Source of the DNA: Lactifluus volemus
Lineage: Eukaryota > Basidiomycota > Agaricomycetes > Russulales > Russulaceae
Assembly (NCBI GenBank): GCA_022376515.1
Contig: WTXI01000160.1
Coordinates: 1 to 64,000, forward strand
Direction: 5' to 3'
Length of the DNA stretch: 64,000 nt
A program made the position numbers and the translations under genes. Of this stretch, positions 23,046 through 34,480 are shown in pieces. A model generated the notes under the pieces. That model was not told the origin of the DNA and did no database searches. It worked only from the letters and a program-made list of their open reading frames with translations. Each line of letters begins with the position of its first letter. Position 1 is the stretch's first letter.

Positions 23046-24043
23046 TCTGACGTGTCCGCGACGTCCATGATCATCGGCCACTAAATGCCTGAACATGAAA
23101 GGTTGATGCGAGCCGCGGGACGTATATCAACCCAGATTAGTTCTTGGATCCTTTGGTTCTTGCTCTTTTAATGGTCCCGTGGGGGGGGGGGGGCTTCACC
23201 GCGGGTGGTGGCTGGAGAAGTGAGTTTCTTTATCCAGTCTCTCACATATGGAAGGTGATGATTTTGGTTTTATCAGGAAGGATTGTTCGTGTACACTGTC
23301 ATGATTTGGCTATAGGTGTACTACACTGGATCGAGAATAGCATTGGTTTTATTCGGAAGTGTCCGATGAAAGGACTGACAGATGTAAAGGTAAGTGGTTG
23401 ACGATGTGGAGGTAGAGCGGATGAAACGTTCTTCGTGCTGTGGGGCTTGACTGCCAAGCCTGGAGGACTGACAATTAATGAGAGCTATCCCAAGGTATAG
23501 TTGTGGCTTATCCGAATACTGCCACCTTCACTGCCTAAAGCGCTCAGCGCCCAACCATGGTATCGCACATAGCCGAGATCAGCAATGGCAGAGGGTTCAA
23601 AACCGCTGATTGGCGCCGCGTCATGACGGGGCAATTACGTCGAGACACCGACCAGGCACCACATTTCTGCCCTGTGAGTTCAATTGTACTGTATTCAGTC
23701 CAGTGTTGTTCAGCACAGACCGCAAATTACAACCCTTTCTCGAATTACCAATATGCGGATCTTGAGAGCGGAGGGCGGAGGGAGGAAAAGCCGAGACATG
23801 TCTGGCCGGGCGGAACGTCACGTGAGAGGGGGATTTCCTAATATGGAAGAGGCGCAGAGTTTTCGAGGTGTGTTTTACGAGTCGAGAATGATCTACCGTT
23901 TCCTGACCTTTGCTGTGAATATAGCCCAGCCCCTCGCATGGGTCCGTTGACGTTTCGTTCACCTTTTTACCCCGTCGCCCATCATCATAACATAACCTCT
24001 CGTTCCCCTCATTCGAAACCTTCCCAATCCACCCCTGTTTGCT
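23046..24043. other. Intergenic region with a G13 run
   Basis: No gene seen. It contains a run of 13 G (23181-23193). Upstream of the esterase start (24044) the sequence becomes C-rich, like a typical fungal 5' leader. Confidence 0.4.
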
Positions 24044-26213
24044 ATGGGCTTCCTCGTCCCTCCCGCCTACCAACCCGTCGTTCGTCATACCACCCTCAAA
24101 ACCACCTTTACTGGTCTCCAACATATTCTATCTACCGCTGAAGTCCCACTCCATCAGTATAGAGGCATCAAATATGCCACTATTCCTGCTCGCTTCCGAC
24201 AATCCAAACTCTTCACCTCCTATCGCTCGTCCACCGATGCAACTCGCTATGGGTTAGTCCGTCCCCCCCTCAGCTCATTGACGTGTCACTCACCCCACCC
24301 CACCCCACCCCCAGGCCGATTTGCCCACAACCAAAGGGCAAAACAGTCGAGGAGGGACTTATAGCCTTCTCTGGCGCAGAGCCCTCAGCGCAGAATCTGA
24401 AGCAGATCGAGTCCGAGTGTCTCAACTTGAACATCACTTGCCCAGGTGGTTTGACTCGTGAATCGCGTATACCGGTCATGGTCTGGATACACGGGTTCGT
24501 TTCGCGCATCGTTTACGTACATTGTCTCTGATCTCACCCTTTCGTCACTTAAAAGTGGAGGTGATCGGGGCTCTGGATCACATTGGCTCTACGACGGAGG
24601 TCCCTTGGTGGAGAGCAGTGTCCGATTGGGGAAACCCGTCATCCTCGTGACGATAAAGTAAGTTCCAGTTTGGGTCCCTCCATAGCTTCTTTCCTTAATA
24701 TTTTATTCTTTTTAGTTATCGCCTCGGACTTTTAGGTTGCGCTGCCGGTCCGAAGCTATTAGAAGACAACAAGCTCGCTGGAGAAGAGGGCGTCGGTAAT
24801 TATGGTCTACGCGACCAGAGACGGGCTTTGGAGTGGATACACCACTTCATCGCTGATTTTGGCGGCGATGGCTCCAACATCACCCTATTTGGTGCCTCCA
24901 CTGGCGCCTCGGACATCCTTGGCCATTTGAACTCAAGTTTAAATGCATCCTACCCCCTATTTGCCCGTGCCATCGTGCAAAGCCCTGTCATCGACCCCAA
25001 TCTGCCTAACGTATCTGTTATCGGCGTCCATCTGTCCAAAGTCATGTCTGCACTGCACATTTCGACTATTCATGAGCTACGTAAAGTCCCTGCAGATAAG
25101 CTAGTCAACTTTCCTGCTGGCCCACGGGCCGTCGACGACGGTTATTTTTTCAAGAATAGATCTCCGGAACCACGCGAAACCGCGGAAGCTGCGCCGAATC
25201 ACCCCCACGTTGCTGAGAAGCTTACTGCTCAACACATAATTGAGCAGCACATTGCCGACACGCACGGTACGCATCCTTCACGGATCAGCGTAAAGGCCCT
25301 CCAAATCTTACATCACAATCCTTTGGCCCTCGTCCCGCGTCCTCCAGCACCTGCAGCGACCCAACAGCCGGTGATCATGGGCGACTGCGCTTACGAATCA
25401 TTTGGATATGCCCCTGCAGCGAACACCTGGACCCCTTCCGCTGTAGTCCGCCGCGTCGGTGCCATCTGTCAGAGCGTGAAAAAGGCAAATGCGTTGCTGC
25501 GCGCATACGACATCTCCGCCCATACTCCAGACGACGAGTTTCCGGAACGTCTCTTGGAACTCATCAATGATGCACGCTTCGCGTGGCCGGTACACCTTGC
25601 CGCGGAAAAGTTCCGCACCTCTCGGTTATCTCAGGATTCTGGTGGTGTCTGGCGCTACGTCTTTGATCAGGAGGCACCGGGAAGCGATATCCCGCACCAC
25701 TCCACGGACGTGCTCTACCTCTTTGACACCGCGCGACCCGCCTTTGCCGCGCAATCGCTCATCCCCCCTCCAGACCATGACACGTTTTACCCGGACCACT
25801 TTGACGTTGACGATGAAGAGCAGGACGACGACGACGTACCGTTCGACAATTCGGCGTTCGACGACGCGAGCTCGGACGATGGCGAGCTCATCCCACCGGT
25901 AGATCAATATCAATACATGGCGGTGCGGGACGCCTTGCAGGCGCGCTGGATCGCGTTCGCGTATGGACAGGCGCCCTGGTCCCCCGACAAAGTGTTCGTA
26001 CTCGGACCTGAGGGCGAAGCGGGCGAGCGCGGTTCGAATATCTTTGATAGCCGTCGGCGCACCGTGGCATGGCGCACGGCGCTTGAACCTCTCGGTCCCG
26101 CACTCGTGCATAAAGTCGGGCTCGAGTTGAGCAATGGCCCGTCGGGCGGCGCGCAGTTCGTACAGCGTCAGCAGCTTCTCGAGGAACATCAGCTTCAGCA
26201 ATATATGGCTTAG
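24044..26213 (+). CDS. Type-B carboxylesterase / lipase-like alpha/beta hydrolase
   Basis: Hydrolyses carboxylic esters; the substrate is unknown. Exons from ATG 24044 join through GT..AG introns at about 24253, 24495 and 24660. The protein follows the type-B esterase plan. EVPLHQYRGIKYATIPARF is the N-terminal core. ESECLNLNITCP resembles the EDCLYLNI signature. IPVMVWIHGGG is the oxyanion-hole loop, and NYRLGLLG and NYGLRDQRRALEWIHHFI follow. The nucleophile elbow is TLFGASTGASDILGHL, where most relatives have GESAG. A candidate catalytic His is in DIPHHSTDVLYLFDT. An unusually acidic insert (Asp/Glu-rich, about 25810-25890) follows. No obvious signal peptide is present, so it may be intracellular. 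Confidence 0.85.
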
Positions 26214-27131
26214 CTTTTTACTTGGTGTACCTCGTCCCCCTATCCTCGTCCCTCGTTCATTCAAAAAACCGTATTCGGAAGAGCCTATGCTTCGGAACCC
26301 TTCACCCTTTGGTTTCACTTGGAGTCCCTCGACCAGGCACATGCTGCGAGGACGGTCCACGCGTATAGGATATTGTAGCTCGTTTATCCGCAGATCTGCA
26401 AGTATCGTCTGCAGAACTGTACAACACGCACTCAGCCTCAGCTCCACCCACCCACATCTCTCCTATTTCACACGCCATTTCTTCTTCCCCATCTGGGTTT
26501 TCATTTGTATTGTAACACCTTTTTTTATTATTTAGAATGGTGGTGAAAAAGGGCCGCAGCCTTGTCAATGATCCGCCGATCCAAGCCCATTTTCGGTTTT
26601 TTTTTTTTTGTTCTGGAATAAACGCCCTTGTTTATTTCTTGCCGAGTTTCCCGAGTCTGACTTTCTTCCCGTTTCAGCCCCTCAATTTTACCCTATTTAC
26701 CCCCCCCCCCCCCCCCCCCCCCCACATTCGCCAAACATGTCACATGCATCTCATTTTCTAATCAATACATAGTCTTCAGGAAGTCATTTTCTAACAAACA
26801 CTACACGTTGCACATCTGCACTCTGTTATCCTCATTGATTTATATTTATGGCAGTTCCGTTGTCGCATTGTAAGATTAGTTGTATCACTTGTTCTTTTTT
26901 TGAACAATAACAGACTTGCACACACAAACGATATGCACTCATATAAAATCCAATTGATCTCGTGTAACTTATGTGGGACATTAAACGTGGATATTTGCCA
27001 TTTTGCACTGCGGACGATGTTGAAGTCCGTTTTTCCTCTACAAAGGGCTCCGATCAAATCAAATGCGCCTCCCGTAACTCCCCGCGCTCGACGTTGAGTC
27101 TTCTCGCTTCGTCGCTCTACCCCGGTATCAT
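26214..27131. other. Intergenic region between convergent esterase and SHMT genes
   Basis: Two genes end here facing each other. No further gene is supported. A T11-12 run near 26600 and a C24 run (26700-26723) are the only marked features. Confidence 0.5.
26700..26723 (+). repeat. C24 homopolymer
   Basis: Twenty-four consecutive C residues. It is prone to slippage, so the length may be inexact, and on the opposite strand it is a G-rich tract. Confidence 0.8.
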
Positions 27132-29019
27132 CTAATCATCCTCCTCGATCCCCGCCGGTCGCGTGATTGGACCTATGACCCCGGGTACGGGCCACCTCCT
27201 CGCGAACGCGCGCACCTCACGGCGGAGCTCCGCGACAAGCTGGGGGGCCGTCTTGCCTTCCTGGGGTACGGTTGCCGCACGCACAAAGTCCTTCAGAAGC
27301 TTGCTGCCAGACTCCTTCTGGGCTAGCAGCGCAAGCTGCACAGCACGGTGAAGGAAATCCGCCACGATTCGCAGGTCATCCTCGCGCATGTCACGTGAGG
27401 TCAGTGCGGCGGTACCGATTCGGATGCCACCGGGTACCTGCGCAGACGCGTCGCCCGATACGGCATTTTCTGAGAGTAAGAACGCTTCAGTAACATCGAG
27501 TCTTTTCTGTAAATATGGAACGCACTGTTGATGGTAATGCCGAGGAGGTCACCAATCTTCTCAACCTTGGACCCGGTTAACTTGAGCGGGCGAAGATCCC
27601 ACAAGACGAGATGGCTATCAGTGCCACCCGTCTGGAGCTTGTACCCGTGTTTGAGGAGTTCTTCCGAAAGCGCCTGTGCGTTTTTGATAACCTGTTGTGC
27701 ATATGTCTTGAAGGACGGCTGCGCCGCCTGCAAGAGGGTGGTTGCGATACCCGCGATAGTGTTATTGTGTGGTCCACCCTGGCACGCGGGGAATACAGCA
27801 TCATTCACGCGTTTCTCAAGATCTTGGCGCGCCTCGCCGTCCTTGCGGAAGAAGATAAGGCCAGCACGCGGCCCGCGGAGTGTTTTGTGTCTACAAGATC
27901 TGAGATATCTGAGAAGTCCCGAAGAAAGACCGGACACTCACGTTGTCGTTGTGACCACGTCACAATACTCGAAGGGGCTGGCGAGCTCTTGGGCAGCTAC
28001 AAGACCAGAAATGTGAGCGATGTCTGCCATGAGGTATGCCCCGTGCTCGTCGGCGGTCTTGCGGAGATTGGCATAGTCCCAATCACGGGGATACGCAGAT
28101 GCGCCGCAAATGATGAGGCGTGGTTTGAAGATGCGTGCTTGCTCGGCCAGACGATTGTAATCAATGAGCTGCGTCGTGGGGTCTAGCCCATAGGGGAACG
28201 ACTGGAAGTAGATCGAGGACGCAGTCATCTTCTTCTTGGCTGTCTGTGCGGGAATTAGGGAACCAAATATAGAGAAAGGCGTGAAGAGGTATTCACATAG
28301 TACCCATGTGTGAGATGCCCGCCGTCTGGCAAGCCGAGACCCATTAACCGGTCCTGGGGTTGCAATAATGCGGTTAATGCAGCAAAGCTATCTCGAGTAA
28401 ATCTCATTGAAAGGGAAGCGAAGAAAAAAGGGCATACTTGGCTGTGGACCCAGAGTAAGGCTGCACATTGACACCCCACTTGGCAGGGTCGAGGTGGAAT
28501 GCCTCGAGTGCCCGCTTGCGGCAGAGGATTTCAAGTTCATCGATCCATTCATTGCCACCGTAGTAACGGGCATTGGGAAGACCCTCGGAGTACTTGTTGG
28601 TCAGGATGGAACCATTCGCTTCCATTGTCGCACGGGAAGTCAAGTTCTAAGCGGTGGGATAAGTCATAGGTTTCAAATGACTCGAGACAAAATTGGGCAC
28701 CTCGGAGGCGATGAGCTCGAGGCCAGAGTACTGTCGCCATGTCTCCTTGTCGATAATGTTCTGAACGTGGGGGTCCGCCTCGGATAGAGGGGCATAGAGG
28801 ATTTTGTTCTAAAAATGTAATCAAGTTAAGAGTCAGAGCAATGCATCTCTCGAGGCAGTGTCTCTGTCTCGTGGATGCCATGTGGTGGCTCTACATTTCC
28901 CGAGACGACGAAAGAGAGGAAAGATAACTCACGAAATCAGGTGTTGATTGAGACATAATTCTACGTGACAAGGTAGTAAAACCGGGACCAAGTGGTCGTG
29001 CGCAAACCCGGGACAACAT
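27132..29019 (-). CDS. Serine hydroxymethyltransferase
   Basis: PLP enzyme that converts serine and tetrahydrofolate to glycine and 5,10-methylene-THF in one-carbon metabolism. Signature blocks follow in order after splicing: [82 protein letters not shown] and [16 protein letters not shown], which holds the PLP-binding Lys and is split by an intron at about 27900-27945. [32 protein letters not shown] and [14 protein letters not shown] complete the core. Two in-frame starts exist. ATG 29019 gives an Arg-rich, acid-free leader ([20 protein letters not shown]), and ATG 28956 (MSQSTPDF) gives a cytosolic form. The gene is complete, with about 6-7 introns. Confidence 0.93.
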
Positions 29020-29356
29020 TTTTTGAACCACAGAAAAAAAATAAAAAGAAAACGGAATGAGCGTAACTTGTCGGCATCGGCCGATTCCACCCGCACGGCC
29101 ATCATACAATACAGCCCTCAGAGATGTCGAAAACAACACCACAAATACTCAGCCTCTAAATGGTAACAAGGATTTGTTACGGCTAGACCCATCATGCTGT
29201 TTTCGTTGGGCCATTGTCTTTGTGTCTCGTTATATAAACTTGATCCCTTGTCATGCCTTTCACTTTATTTTTCTTCCTCTTCAGCTAGACGCTACTAGAG
29301 CCTGGTGCTCACCTTAATCCTCGCTGCCTCGGACGAGCTATTTTCCTCAACACTAG
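29020..29356. promoter_or_regulatory. Shared upstream region of SHMT and the secreted repeat protein
   Basis: 337-bp divergent spacer. A TATATAA-like box at 29230-29236 with pyrimidine-rich DNA after it suits the plus-strand gene. No specific factor site is recognised. Confidence 0.4.
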
Positions 29357-30493
29357 ATGTTCTTCAATGGGTTTCTTCTTTCCTTATTTGTTGTTGCTGC
29401 TGTCGCTGCACCTGCACCATCTATGAACGATGGTGCCACTCCTTCAATTATTCAGCTACAATCCAACACTTCGTGCACAGGCATGTCACCTTGTTGGTAG
29501 CCTTCTCGTTCAAGCTAATAGATCCCATCTAGGTGTTAGTTCTTCAGGTATAAATCCTGCTCCATCGCCAAGTTTCGTCCTTCTGAATAGTCCGGACGCT
29601 GTGAATCCCACCCCGTCACCAAGTGTCATCCTTCTGAACGATCCCCTCGCGGTGGAGCCCACCCCGTCGCCAAGTGTCATCCTTCTGAATAGTCCGGACG
29701 CTGTGAATCCCACCCCATCGCCAAGTGTCATCCTTCTGAACGATCCCCTCGCGGTGGAGCCCACCTCTTCCAGCTCCTACGGCAATTATGCCGCTTCGCC
29801 GCAGGCTTTGGCGAGCCCTTCGATCATCAATCTCAATGCACCTGTGGTGTGGATCCACCACCCGTCATCCATCTGAATAGGCGACAATTCGAGTCTGCAT
29901 CTTCTGCGAGCACGTTCAACTCTGGAGGGATCGTGCCCACGACGACTACCCCTTTTGCGTTCCCCTTCTCTCCCAACGCCCCTACGACTTTTTCATCGTC
30001 AAGTTTTAACCTTGGTGGCGTTGTCTCGTCATCGTCTCCCAATCCTGCGTTCACATCCGTTCCAAATCCCGTTGCGTCGAACGGCCCGTCTGAGTTCACA
30101 ACCACAGGTTCAAATGGCCTCGCGACCGTCCTTTTACTCTCCACCGTCACTTTGACCGTGACCGATGCGGCGTGCTCAACCCCTCCTGCCTTTATCCCCC
30201 AACCAGCTCTCAGCTCTCCTCTGGCGTCTTCCCCCGCTGCATCTCCTTTCTTTCTCCCAGCCGCCTCGTCCGCCTCCCCGACCAACATCAACGCACAGAC
30301 TCCGTCGGCCGCCTCGGCATCGAGCTTTAGTATCATCGACCTCAATGTGCCTTCCTCCTCGACCCCCACTCCTGCTGCTGTGTTCTCCTTCAGCTCAGCG
30401 CCCGCCTCGAGTGTCACTCCAGCTCCCTCGCCCGCAAATTTCGCACCGCCGGCGAACTGCGACTTGTCATGCCAGCTTACTGCGAGCGTATGA
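29357..30493 (+). CDS. Secreted Ser/Thr/Pro-rich repeat protein
   Basis: No known family. ATG 29357 gives a good signal peptide (MFFNGFLLSLFVVAAVAAPA). The mature chain begins with TPSIIQLQ. An intron in about 29493-29547 then shifts to the frame with 17-residue repeats of the type PTPSPSVILLN[S/D]P, followed by SPSIINLNAPV. The rest, in the first frame again, is Ser/Thr/Ala/Pro-rich with recurring (S/V)I(I/H)(N/D/H)LN motifs (VIHLN, SIIDLN) and a short Cys pair near the end (CDLSCQLTASV). The second frame switch near 29850 could be a 47-nt intron (29847-29893) or a one-base indel within a repeat. Composition suggests a heavily O-glycosylated wall or secreted protein. Confidence 0.6.
29553..29770 (+). 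repeat. 51-bp coding tandem repeat
   Basis: Four full units of 51 bp (29553, 29604, 29655, 29706) and a partial fifth encode (N/E)P(T/A)PSPS(V/F)(I/V)LLN(S/D)P(D/L)AV. Units alternate between NSPDAV and NDPLAV types, giving a 102-bp higher-order period. Confidence 0.85.
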
Positions 30494-32149
30494 GGACTTG
30501 ACTGCCCTAAGGACAATACTCACTGTATCAACCTCTCCCATCTCATAGTTGTATTATAGCTAATGGTGGCTGTATTGACGATTTACCAATAAAGTTCGAG
30601 TTGAATTAGACAATGCCGTCTGACATACCCTGGATAAATGTATTAGGTGTCCTAAAAAAGAAAGGCGAGATGAGCTGACTGTAAATACACAAAGGAAACA
30701 GTGAGATGACTCGTCGACATCGTCGTCTTAATCCAAGCACAAGCAACACTGACAAGCATACATTCATTCTCGTATTCATCCGCACCTCCTCCCGCGACAT
30801 GTCCAAGTCCATGCATGGCTACGATCTCCGTTCCAAGGTTAAGAGGAGACCCGACAAGCGCCCCACTGGCATGACTCGGAAGGGGAGCAAGGGTAGCTCG
30901 ACCTGGGTCCAAAGCACAGATGGTATATGTATTTGGAGCACCCTATGAGGCTAAGGGGAGAACGAGAAACACTTCTTTGAACCAAAGTTTTAAATCGTCA
31001 AACATCAGTCGTAAAGTTAACCCATTGGACAAAGTTATGTATCTGGTTATCCAATCCAGAACATTGATGTTAGTATGACTACTTATAACGCTCCACACAC
31101 TTTCCAGAATCATGGTGGGGAGGCATGGGCAGGGAGGAGTGCCGATGGCACGGTGCATTAGCTAGTCTTGTTCATCATAATCTAAATATCAGTAATCTCC
31201 ATTCACTGAAATGACAATGTGGCACTCCTCCCTGCCTATCACAATTCGCGGTCGCAGACCCAAACACGATTGTGATCGGTGTCGGCAGTGGCTATGGCGA
31301 AGAAAACGGTAGCGAGGTGAGGGTGAGGGTGAGGGTGTTGATGACCCAGACACACTGGGTAGGACCCGGGATCCGATGAAACTCAGCATCCTATACCCAA
31401 AATACTGCCCTGACTTGCTCATCCCCATCCTCATCCCAGGCGAGCACACCCACCACGCCCATCCCGGGACCCCCATATCTGTCCATTCGGCATTGTGGCA
31501 GCAACACCCGCCCAGTGCCCTCTTTGACCAAGCATGCAACTCTCAGTTGACCATAATTTGCATTATCAACTTTGATTTCTTACGACATCGCTCAGCAGTT
31601 CTAGTTCATTTTCAATCCTCAAACAGGTGGCATAGCTCTATAAGTCATGCGTCATAACTTCATGTATCACGCTGAGGTAACGCTGACTTTCCTCGTGGTA
31701 GGTAAGTTAGTGTAATGTCCTCAAACAGTCCAGAAAATGACTAATCTTGGTCCCCACTATGAGATCCATTTCTGTCCAAAGATACATTGTCGAGCGTAAT
31801 GACGCATTGGTGTGGGTATCGATCTATCTATGTGTCTTACTGGGTCGCAACTCAAGGTGCAGTGACATCTTCACTACCGTACGCATCTCTGCCCACGACG
31901 TTCAGAGCTGTGCCCTCCTCATATACATAACCTTGTTTTTCCACGAATAACACACCGAAATCAAAACCAGCTGGTCCAACTTATAAGTGCTCCCATAGAA
32001 CAACAAGTATGTATTTCTTATGTCCATAATGATACCATCGAAGATGATAGCTACTCGCGAAAGGTAATTCCGACGTGGAAGTAGTTGTCATTGCCTTTGA
32101 TGGTACACAAGTTCAATAGGATCCCACACACGACGAAAGCTCATCTGCT
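30494..32149. other. Gene-poor interval
   Basis: No convincing gene on either strand; open frames are short and domain-free. It includes a small GGGTGA microsatellite at 31314-31337. Sequence just after 30493 contains AATAAAG near 30590, a likely 3' processing signal for the secreted repeat gene. Confidence 0.4.
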
Positions 32150-32709
32150 TCAAGCAATTGTAATCTTCTTTCGCTCTGTTTCAGGCGTTGACCTCGGGAA
32201 GGCGATAGTCAAAACGCCGTTCTCCATGGACGCTTTGATGTCCTCATTCTGCATGCCTTTCGTCAGCACATTTATTCAATCAGTTTTTGAGTGACAACTT
32301 GACTTGCCTTGAGGCCATGTGGCAAGGACAACCCCCTCGCGAATTTCCCATAGCGGCGTTCGCGAATGGCATAACCCCCCTCGTTGCGCTCAGAATATCC
32401 CTTGCTCTCCCCAGAAACGGTGAGAACATCATTGTGTACGTCGATTGACACGTCTTCTTTCTGCAAGCCAGGAAGTTCGAAGGCCACGTTGACATTATTG
32501 GTGTCCTTGTCGTAGTGAACGTCCATCCTGCGAGCACGATGAGCTCATTGTACGGTACTGTGAAGCATTAAACAAACTTACCTGGGCCTGAAGGTGTCTA
32601 CGCTCGGGCTTTGGCGGATTGCTCGCGAGTTGAACGCCTCATCGAAGAAGCGATCAAGACTGGCAAAGTCGCTAAGAATGTCGTTGAAGTAGCAGGTGGT
32701 GAGCGACAT
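32150..32709 (-). CDS. Small heat-shock protein (Hsp20 / alpha-crystallin)
   Basis: ATP-independent holdase chaperone of the cytosol. Exons 32709-32582, 32527-32308 and 32248-32150 give an exact 148-residue frame, normal for fungal Hsp20 proteins. The N-terminal arm contains DILSDFASLDRFFDEAFNSR. The alpha-crystallin domain runs from MDVHYDKDTNNVNVAFELPG through LPHGLKNEDIKASMENGVLT. The tail is FPRSTPETERKKITIA. The second intron (32249-32307) begins GCAAGT and ends CATGCAG, a GC-AG intron; its removal is needed to form GLK-NEDIKAS. A TATA box and a heat-shock element lie upstream. Confidence 0.9.
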
Positions 32710-32780
32710 GTAGTAAAGAGGATGATCGTTAAGAATAAGTTTGTAAGTTGTTGAGACGAGCGAGTTCAAGTTCTTCTGTG

Positions 32781-32788
32781 CTTTTATA
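32781..32788 (-). promoter_or_regulatory. TATA box of the Hsp20 gene
   Basis: TATAAAAG on the minus strand, about 75 bp upstream of the start codon. Confidence 0.55.
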
Positions 32789-32901
32789 CCTCTACTTTGC
32801 ACTAGACCGGAAGGTACTAGGAGGTTCTACGACCTCCGCCTCGTTCTCGCAAATGACGTTCTGACTACCCGCCACTTCCTTTTTCAGCATCGAAGACAGT
32901 C

Positions 32902-32913
32902 GAACATTCTAGA
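32902..32913 (-). promoter_or_regulatory. Heat-shock element
   Basis: TCTAGAATGTTC on the minus strand gives three alternating five-base units (xTC-xx-GAA-xx-TTC), about 195 bp before the Hsp20 start. It is the expected Hsf1 target. Confidence 0.6.
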
Positions 32914-33323
32914 TTGCTCTCTCCGCTACTCATTGCGCGGGTCAACGACTTTAACGACTTACTCACGCTCTGTATACACGGCATTTGGAAGGTCTCGGTG
33001 CTAGCTAGTAGACTGCAGGCAACTACCGCACACTCCGAGGGTGCTTAGAAGTGGGAAATGACGTAAGCAGTCTCACGCCTGGCGCCTGCGCAAACTTGAG
33101 GCCTTGAGATGTTACACAGAGTTGGCAGCGCAACGAAATGACGCTCCGGACAAGCAAGTCACGATCTCTTAATAGTACTAACAACCACATGGGGACCCTA
33201 CCGTGGTACAGTAGGTACATGTCCAGTCGGGCATTTACATACTTCATACATTAGTGACATTCTGGCCTTCGGGGGAAACTTGTGTGAGACGCCCCCATCA
33301 CTTCGGGAAGCCTGCCCGCTTTG
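32914..33323. other. Spacer between Hsp20 and dienelactone hydrolase genes
   Basis: Upstream region of the Hsp20 gene and downstream region of the next gene. No other feature seen. Confidence 0.4.
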
Positions 33324-34480
33324 TTACAGATGTTTAATTAGCCACTCCACGGAGGCCTTGAACGCGGCTTCCCTGCCAGCCTTTTCCTTCGGGTTATTCT
33401 GTACGCGAGAGAACGTATTAGCAAGAACGTCAGAGTAACAGAACAAACGTTACACAGTTCAAAGAACACGCACCAGGTCACAGCGAACGGTAAATCCGTG
33501 GGTAGCTCCGGCCGAGTACGTGCGGTGGTACCCAGGTGCAAAGTTCGCAAATTTCTCATCGGCCAGATCCGCAAATGGTTTGGGGAACCTGGTATCGAAC
33601 TCACACGAATTGATGAGGAGAGGAGCCTTGCTCTTCTCGATATAAACCTGCGATGCAATGTTCAGAAGAAGCATACAAGAGTGCCCATGGGTACCGCACG
33701 TCTAAATCTTCATGCTTGAGGAAGGACGGGTGGCTAACGACGGACACGTGGAGAAGGTTGTCGAAAGCGAGGTCGAAGATGATGCGGGCTATATTCAACG
33801 GCTTCAGTGTTGCACCCTGACAGTGCAGCTACGTGTATTGCGTCATACCACCATAGCAGAAACCGGTACCGCCGTAGGTCGTGATGCCCTGCGCCTGGAG
33901 GCCCTCGATAACTTTGCGCACACGAACCCCAGCTGGCGTCGGGGGATGTTTCGTGAGCCACTGGTCAAGGTCGAAACTTTCTCCCTACAACGTTTGCTTC
34001 ATGAGCGGAAAAGAAGGACAGGGAAATTACACGCGAGTGACACACGGGGTTCAAGGCGTCCCCAGGTACAGGATCGCCTTTGAAGAGGTCTGGAATGTAT
34101 ACCTTGAAGCCGTTACGGGCAAAGTCGTCGGCAAGAAGCTGAAACGAGAACAAGTCAACAGAGAATGAACAAGGTTCATTGAGGTTGACATGCCAGATGA
34201 TTCGGAAGTTCGATACCAAAGACGTCGGTCACATAGATAATGGCCTTATTCTTTGGATAATCAGTTTTGGGAGTGGCGACGTAGGTCTTGATGCCATTGA
34301 TCTCCTCATACGTCCCTTGGAAGGTGTCGACAGCTGGAAGTTACATTGACAAGATAGGGCATTTACCTTCGGGTGTGCCTTCATGGCGGACACCTAGTAC
34401 CACAATTACGTCATAGGCTTGCATAAATTCACCATAGATCAGGAGTTCATACCGCTAATGCAGTCTTTACATAAACTCAT
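33324..34480 (-). CDS. Dienelactone hydrolase family protein
   Basis: Alpha/beta hydrolase with a Cys-Asp-His triad; fungal relatives are cytosolic and of unclear substrate. The start MSLCKDCISG (ATG 34480) joins GVRHEGTPEG, GTYEEINGIKTYVATP and AIIYVTDVFGIELPN through short introns. Next come LLADDFARNGFKVYIPDLF and TTYGGTGFCYGG, containing the nucleophile Cys (about 33865). The remaining blocks are DLAFDNLLHVSVVSHPSFL, PLLINSCEFDTRFP (Asp) and HRTYSAGATHGFTVRCD (His). The last exon ends AAFKASVEWLIKHL, with TAA at 33324-33326. The full triad and family layout are present, so it looks functional. It is oriented the same way as Hsp20 and SRP19. Confidence 0.88.

Noticed and set aside
25626..26447. 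273-residue minus-strand frame opposite the esterase
   Set aside because: Shadow of a GC-rich coding region; the plus strand carries clear esterase motifs.
29553..29770. Regular repeats that could suggest a CRISPR-like array
   Set aside because: Repeats are contiguous, in frame with a signal-peptide gene and have no spacers; the genome is eukaryotic.
29833..30516. 227-residue minus-strand frame opposite the secreted repeat gene
   Set aside because: Low-complexity mirror of Ser/Ala/Pro codons; no start context, signal or domain.
31314..31337. GGGTGA repeats as a telomere-like sequence
   Set aside because: Only about three units, not TTAGGG, and located inside the chromosome.
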